A DNA stretch of 64,000 nucleotides from Zeugodacus cucurbitae (lineage: Eukaryota; Arthropoda; Insecta; Diptera; Tephritidae): the NCBI RefSeq assembly GCF_028554725.1, contig NC_071670.1, positions 38,000,001 to 38,064,000 on the forward strand, written 5' to 3'. The position numbers and the translations under genes are program-made. Below the pieces are notes generated by a model, which worked only from the letters and a program-made list of their open reading frames with translations, was not told the origin of the DNA and searched no databases. This document shows, piece by piece, positions 61,101-64,000 of the stretch. Each line of letters starts with the position of its first letter. Position 1 is the first letter of the stretch.

Positions 61101-62520
61101 TATATGTAAGAGTATATTTAAGATATGAAAGGTCTTAAAATTCAAAACGAAGAAAAAAATAGTACTCCAACAAGACGAGGAGTTAATAAACAGATACCCA
61201 TGTCTCCTTTGGCTGTGTTCGGTAGAGTAGTCGGTTTAGCCAGAAGCAAGGAGCATGAGACGATGGAAGTATAACATATTTTAGAAGAAAGATTGGAGGA
61301 CGCAGATGTCACCACTACTTCTTTTAAAAAATCAAATATAGATGGAAGACTAACATTGTTGTACGTAAATACAATAATTACAGTGATAATGTTGTTTAGA
61401 GTTAATAGAGAATAGCATAAAATCCATAAGAAAGAAATTTTTTATGGGAAAAGAGCTCCTTAAAGTATACTGTATAAAATATGTAGACAAATGTCGATAA
61501 CTTTTCTTAGGCGTTACGATATACTTCAAGAATACCAATTTAGGAACGAAACGACGATAAGAACGACGACGACTTAGAACGACTATTAAAACGACAACGA
61601 CAACGGGAATAGGGCCGACTGAATAAGGACAACAGGTCGTATGAGTAACATGATCGCAACTTCGTTGAATCTTTATTTTTAATATTTGACTTTTTATTTT
61701 TTATTTTTTTTTTTTAGTTAATATAATTATTGTGTAGAAAAGCAATTATCCACTTAATTGTGAAGATCCGAACTGAAGTGGCAAATAAAATTTGCGATGC
61801 TTGAATTGAATTACAAATAGTTTGGATTTGGTTGATCGCACATAACGATTTGACGTTTCGCATTCTGTTTGCTATTGAAATCTTAGTGTTGTTGATGTTT
61901 ACTTTGAGTTATGTAAACAAATTGCTTAGCTAACAATTATATATCATACGTTGAGTATAAATGCGCAATTACTTGCAAGTGCATATATTTGGCCTATAAA
62001 AGTTGCCATCTACACTAAAAGTGTACTTATAAAAGCTAGAACAAAGTTATACAGTTCATTATAACAACTATAAGTACGCGGACACTACAACTCAACGCAC
62101 ACCGGTTTAGTGAAGACGTATTTTCTTGTGTGATACGACAATAGCCCATAGCTTCATACATATAAGACAACCACCGACCAAGACGAGACAAAAACGCATG
62201 CTCGCTTGGTTTGGGTTAGAGCAAAATACGTTTATGTGTCTTATTAGTCAAAGACGTTTTTGACTGTTCTAACCCAGGTATTGACTTTATTTGATTCTGC
62301 CGGTATATTTGCTATATATTACTTGTTTGTTCGATTCGCCACTCTCTAAAGTTTGCCAAATTAGTTGTAGTATTATTAGTTATATATTTTTCTATTGATG
62401 ATTAGTGTCATTACTTACCCAACAAGGAGAGCAAACCACAGGCCAGCCATATAATAAAGCTAACACCAACGGAACCAGTACGAACTAGTAGACCTGAAGG
62501 TGACACAAATATTCCAGACC
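55136..62520 (-). CDS. SLC7/LAT-type amino acid transporter, light chain (5' end missing)
   Basis: A plasma-membrane exchanger of large neutral amino acids. Family members pair with a 4F2hc-like heavy chain by a disulfide. Six exons are visible on the minus strand: 62520-62419, 58342-58100, 57612-57114, 57050-56954, 55591-55273 and 55200-55136. All have GT-AG introns and matching phases, for 440 residues plus stop. The first carries GSGIFVSPSG, the unwound TM1 substrate-binding motif. The second has ALAYAELGTMNTSSGAEWAY and a loop with SECDPP, whose Cys suits the heavy-chain disulfide. The third has GLWAYDGWNNLNYVTEE, the LAT TM6 motif, and ends in FGSANGTLFAAGR. The fourth encodes CFAASREGHLMDILSYVHVR, the fifth TKPNYPRPYKVPIIIP and three hydrophobic segments, and the sixth KVTLFFQLLLEVVPTSSMFE. 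About 60 N-terminal residues are not seen and probably lie beyond 62520, maybe off the window. The exact paralogue (gb, mnd, sbm or another) is not decided. Confidence 0.93.
55905..56583 (-). mobile_element. DD41D (rosa-like) mariner element, internally deleted, intact ends
   Basis: The ends are inverted (ACGGGTGATTTTTT on both sides) and flanked by TA at 55903-55904 and 56584-56585. On the minus strand the transposase starts at 56470 with MNRLTNEQRLQIIEFYYQNQ. It is broken near 56386, where DNA between the N-terminal domain and the catalytic core is missing. The core then reads FSDEAHFWLNGYVNKQNCRI, FQQDGATCHTARDSM and PRSCDLTPLDYFLWGYVK, and is truncated before its normal end. Counting from the Asp of QQDGA to the Asp of LTPLD gives 41 residues between, the DD41D spacing known from the rosa element of Ceratitis. 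It lies within an intron of the transporter, in the same orientation. Confidence 0.88.
57706..57725 (+). repeat. T20 homopolymer in transporter intron
   Basis: Twenty T in a row on the plus strand, about 95 bp upstream of a transporter exon as read on the minus strand. Open frames across it are artefacts. Confidence 0.9.
58343..60700. other. transporter intron, left part
   Basis: Intron of the amino acid transporter. It holds a CT-rich tract (59168-59215) and A-rich low-complexity sequence at 60421-60475. The frames at 59583-59996 overlap on both strands and are not recognised. Confidence 0.6.
60711..61614. mobile_element. non-autonomous DNA element, 904 bp, GTCGTT-rich ends
   Basis: The left end is CCCTATTCCCGTTGTCGTTA and the right end, reversed, is CCCTATTCCCGTTGTCGTTG. 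The match continues through TCGTTTTAA. Inside each end GTCGTT and AACGAC motifs are repeated many times, for example GAACGACATAGAAACGACG near 60873. No clear target duplication flanks the ends. The middle has no recognisable transposase. A frame near 61210 (GRVVGLARSKEHETMEV) may be a remnant of one. The superfamily is undecided. It lies in the large intron of the transporter. Confidence 0.7.
62091..62277. mobile_element. Harbinger-like MITE relative, diverged
   Basis: CTCAACGCACACCGGTTTAG at the left matches the end of the MITE at 32232. On the reverse strand, CGTCTTTGACTAATAAGACAC, AACCCAAACCAAGCG and CAAGAAAATACG follow in the same order as in that copy. About 60 bp are inserted in the middle, and the right end has decayed. 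It lies in the transporter intron, about 140 bp from the first visible exon. Confidence 0.65.
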
Positions 62521-64000
62521 CTGTAAAAAGATTAAGAACATTTTTATGAAAAAAATGAAAAATTAAGTTGATAAATAGGAAATATATAAACATTAATCAA
62601 GCTATATAATAAAGTATGGTATTTTTTTATCAATAATTTAAAACAAGAATACTAAAGACCTGTTTTCTAAAAATAATTTTTAATAAATATAAATTATGTA
62701 AATAAATTCATCAATATTCGTTAGCTTCTTACGTATCCTAAATATATTTAAAGTAATATATATATATCTGAAAATAGTGTGCAAATCTGTATACATTTGC
62801 GAAAAACCTTTTGGACGTTGGTCACTGCGAACTACAACTTCACGTGTTAAATTCTATTTACGTCAGCAAATTCGCACTTTTACGGCAATTACGCTGCTGC
62901 CTACACATGTTTGCCATATGTTTTTTTTAGCTAGCTACTCTTTTTGACCTTGTCTTTAACAAAAAAAAAAATAAATAAACGGAAATGGTATTTGGCCAAT
63001 ATTCATTGTTTTTTAATACGTATCAAATAATTGCGAATTTGCACTTTTTGTTAAAAAAAAATTAATAAAATATTAAAAATTTAAATTTAATAAAATAAAT
63101 AAAAAATGGACTAAAATAATTTAGACTTTTCTGACGTCTTGAAATTGTATAAAGACTAAAGCGTTGGAGTAAATTAAAAAAGGGATGGACTTTTTTTAAA
63201 TATTCAATATTTTTGACCACTTCTTTTAACAAAAAAAAATATTAAATTCATATCATAAAAGATATATTAAAATTTAATTAAGCTTATCTATAGTAGTATT
63301 AATGAAATTTAGTAATTTAGTTTCATTTTGTTCTAACGAATAATTTCGTTAATAATAATACTAAGTATTTTAATAATAATTAAATATTTTTTTTATTTTA
63401 ATTTTATTTTTTATAACGAAATTCACTTTAAACTCCCTTAATATCAGTCTTCACTGCCTATAGTAAAGTTCTAATTAAGCACAATGAATGAGTATGTCAA
63501 TATTTGTAGCTGACTTATTCATACTTTAACAATCTAACGGTAAACAAAACTAACTATTTAGTCCATTATTTAAATTTTTATTTGCATTGGCATTACATTG
63601 ACTACTTGCAATGGGAACAGTATATAATTCGGTATATATACGAGTATTGACTATAGCCACACTAATATAGCTTACCCTTTGCTGAATATGCAACCCATGT
63701 ATGCATTTACATAACTCACTTTAAAATCTGCCAAACTTTCCCCGTTCACTATTACTAACTTTTTTTGCAGTCTTTCTAATTTCACTTTTTGATTACGCTC
63801 AGCATATGTGCCGCTCAAATAGCGAATGTCCTTGAGCAAATGCATTGCAATATTCCAACAAACTTGCACTTGATTATATTTGACCTTCGACCTTAAACTG
63901 CAATGGACGCCATGACATTCAAAGACACTGTGTAAGTGTGTATGTATATTCATGCGATTTGTGTGTGTGCGTGTAATTAAAGGGCAAGGCTTGAGCATAC
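62521..64000. other. transporter intron or upstream DNA, no gene seen
   Basis: Very AT-rich to about 63450. The 108-codon minus frame at 63672-63998 matches nothing I know. I looked for the missing N-terminal exon of the transporter here and did not find it. Confidence 0.45.

Noticed and set aside
63672..63998. N-terminal exon of the amino acid transporter
   Set aside because: The frame has no hydrophobic segment and no match to the start of LAT proteins.

Overview
The window looks like nuclear DNA of a true fly (Diptera), most likely a tephritid fruit fly. It is AT-rich. The genes have short introns with GT-AG ends, and the proteins closely resemble Drosophila ones. The mobile elements are fly-typical: mariner, a DD41D element like rosa of Ceratitis, hAT, Harbinger-like MITEs and non-LTR elements. 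The species assignment is inference, since no database search was possible.

Positions 1 to about 48,300 hold no protein gene that I recognise. This is a repeat-rich desert, either intergenic or the introns of a very large gene. It carries broken mariner copies (1-320, 6104-6360, 22441-23027), two DD41D-type copies counting the one near 56 kb, an 829-bp hAT element with an 8-bp target duplication (12164-12992), and a Harbinger-like MITE (32232-32366). It also holds degenerate LINE pieces of two kinds. One encodes a reverse transcriptase (8290, 28483, 41820). The other encodes RNase H plus a CCHC-like tail (10000, 15660, 33050). Two families of dispersed non-coding repeats, called A and B here, occur in two and four copies.

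Positions 48,325 to 51,940 form a compact cluster of housekeeping genes. A candidate first exon on the minus strand faces mRpS25 (mitochondrial ribosomal protein S25, plus strand). mRpS25 converges tail to tail on an RBM18-like RNA-binding protein gene (minus strand). That gene is in turn head to head with nmdyn-D6 (nucleoside diphosphate kinase 6, plus strand).

Positions 55,136 to 62,520 hold six exons of an SLC7/LAT-type amino acid transporter on the minus strand. The first coding exon, about 60 residues, lies beyond the right edge or was not recognised. Its introns have taken in a DD41D element with intact ends, a 904-bp element with terminal inverted repeats, and a Harbinger-like MITE.

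No new multi-gene system is evident. The observations most worth checking are an apparent TG 3' splice site in the RBM18-like gene, the palindrome-rich hAT element, the internally deleted DD41D element, and the 154-bp monomer that varies in copy number inside repeat family A.
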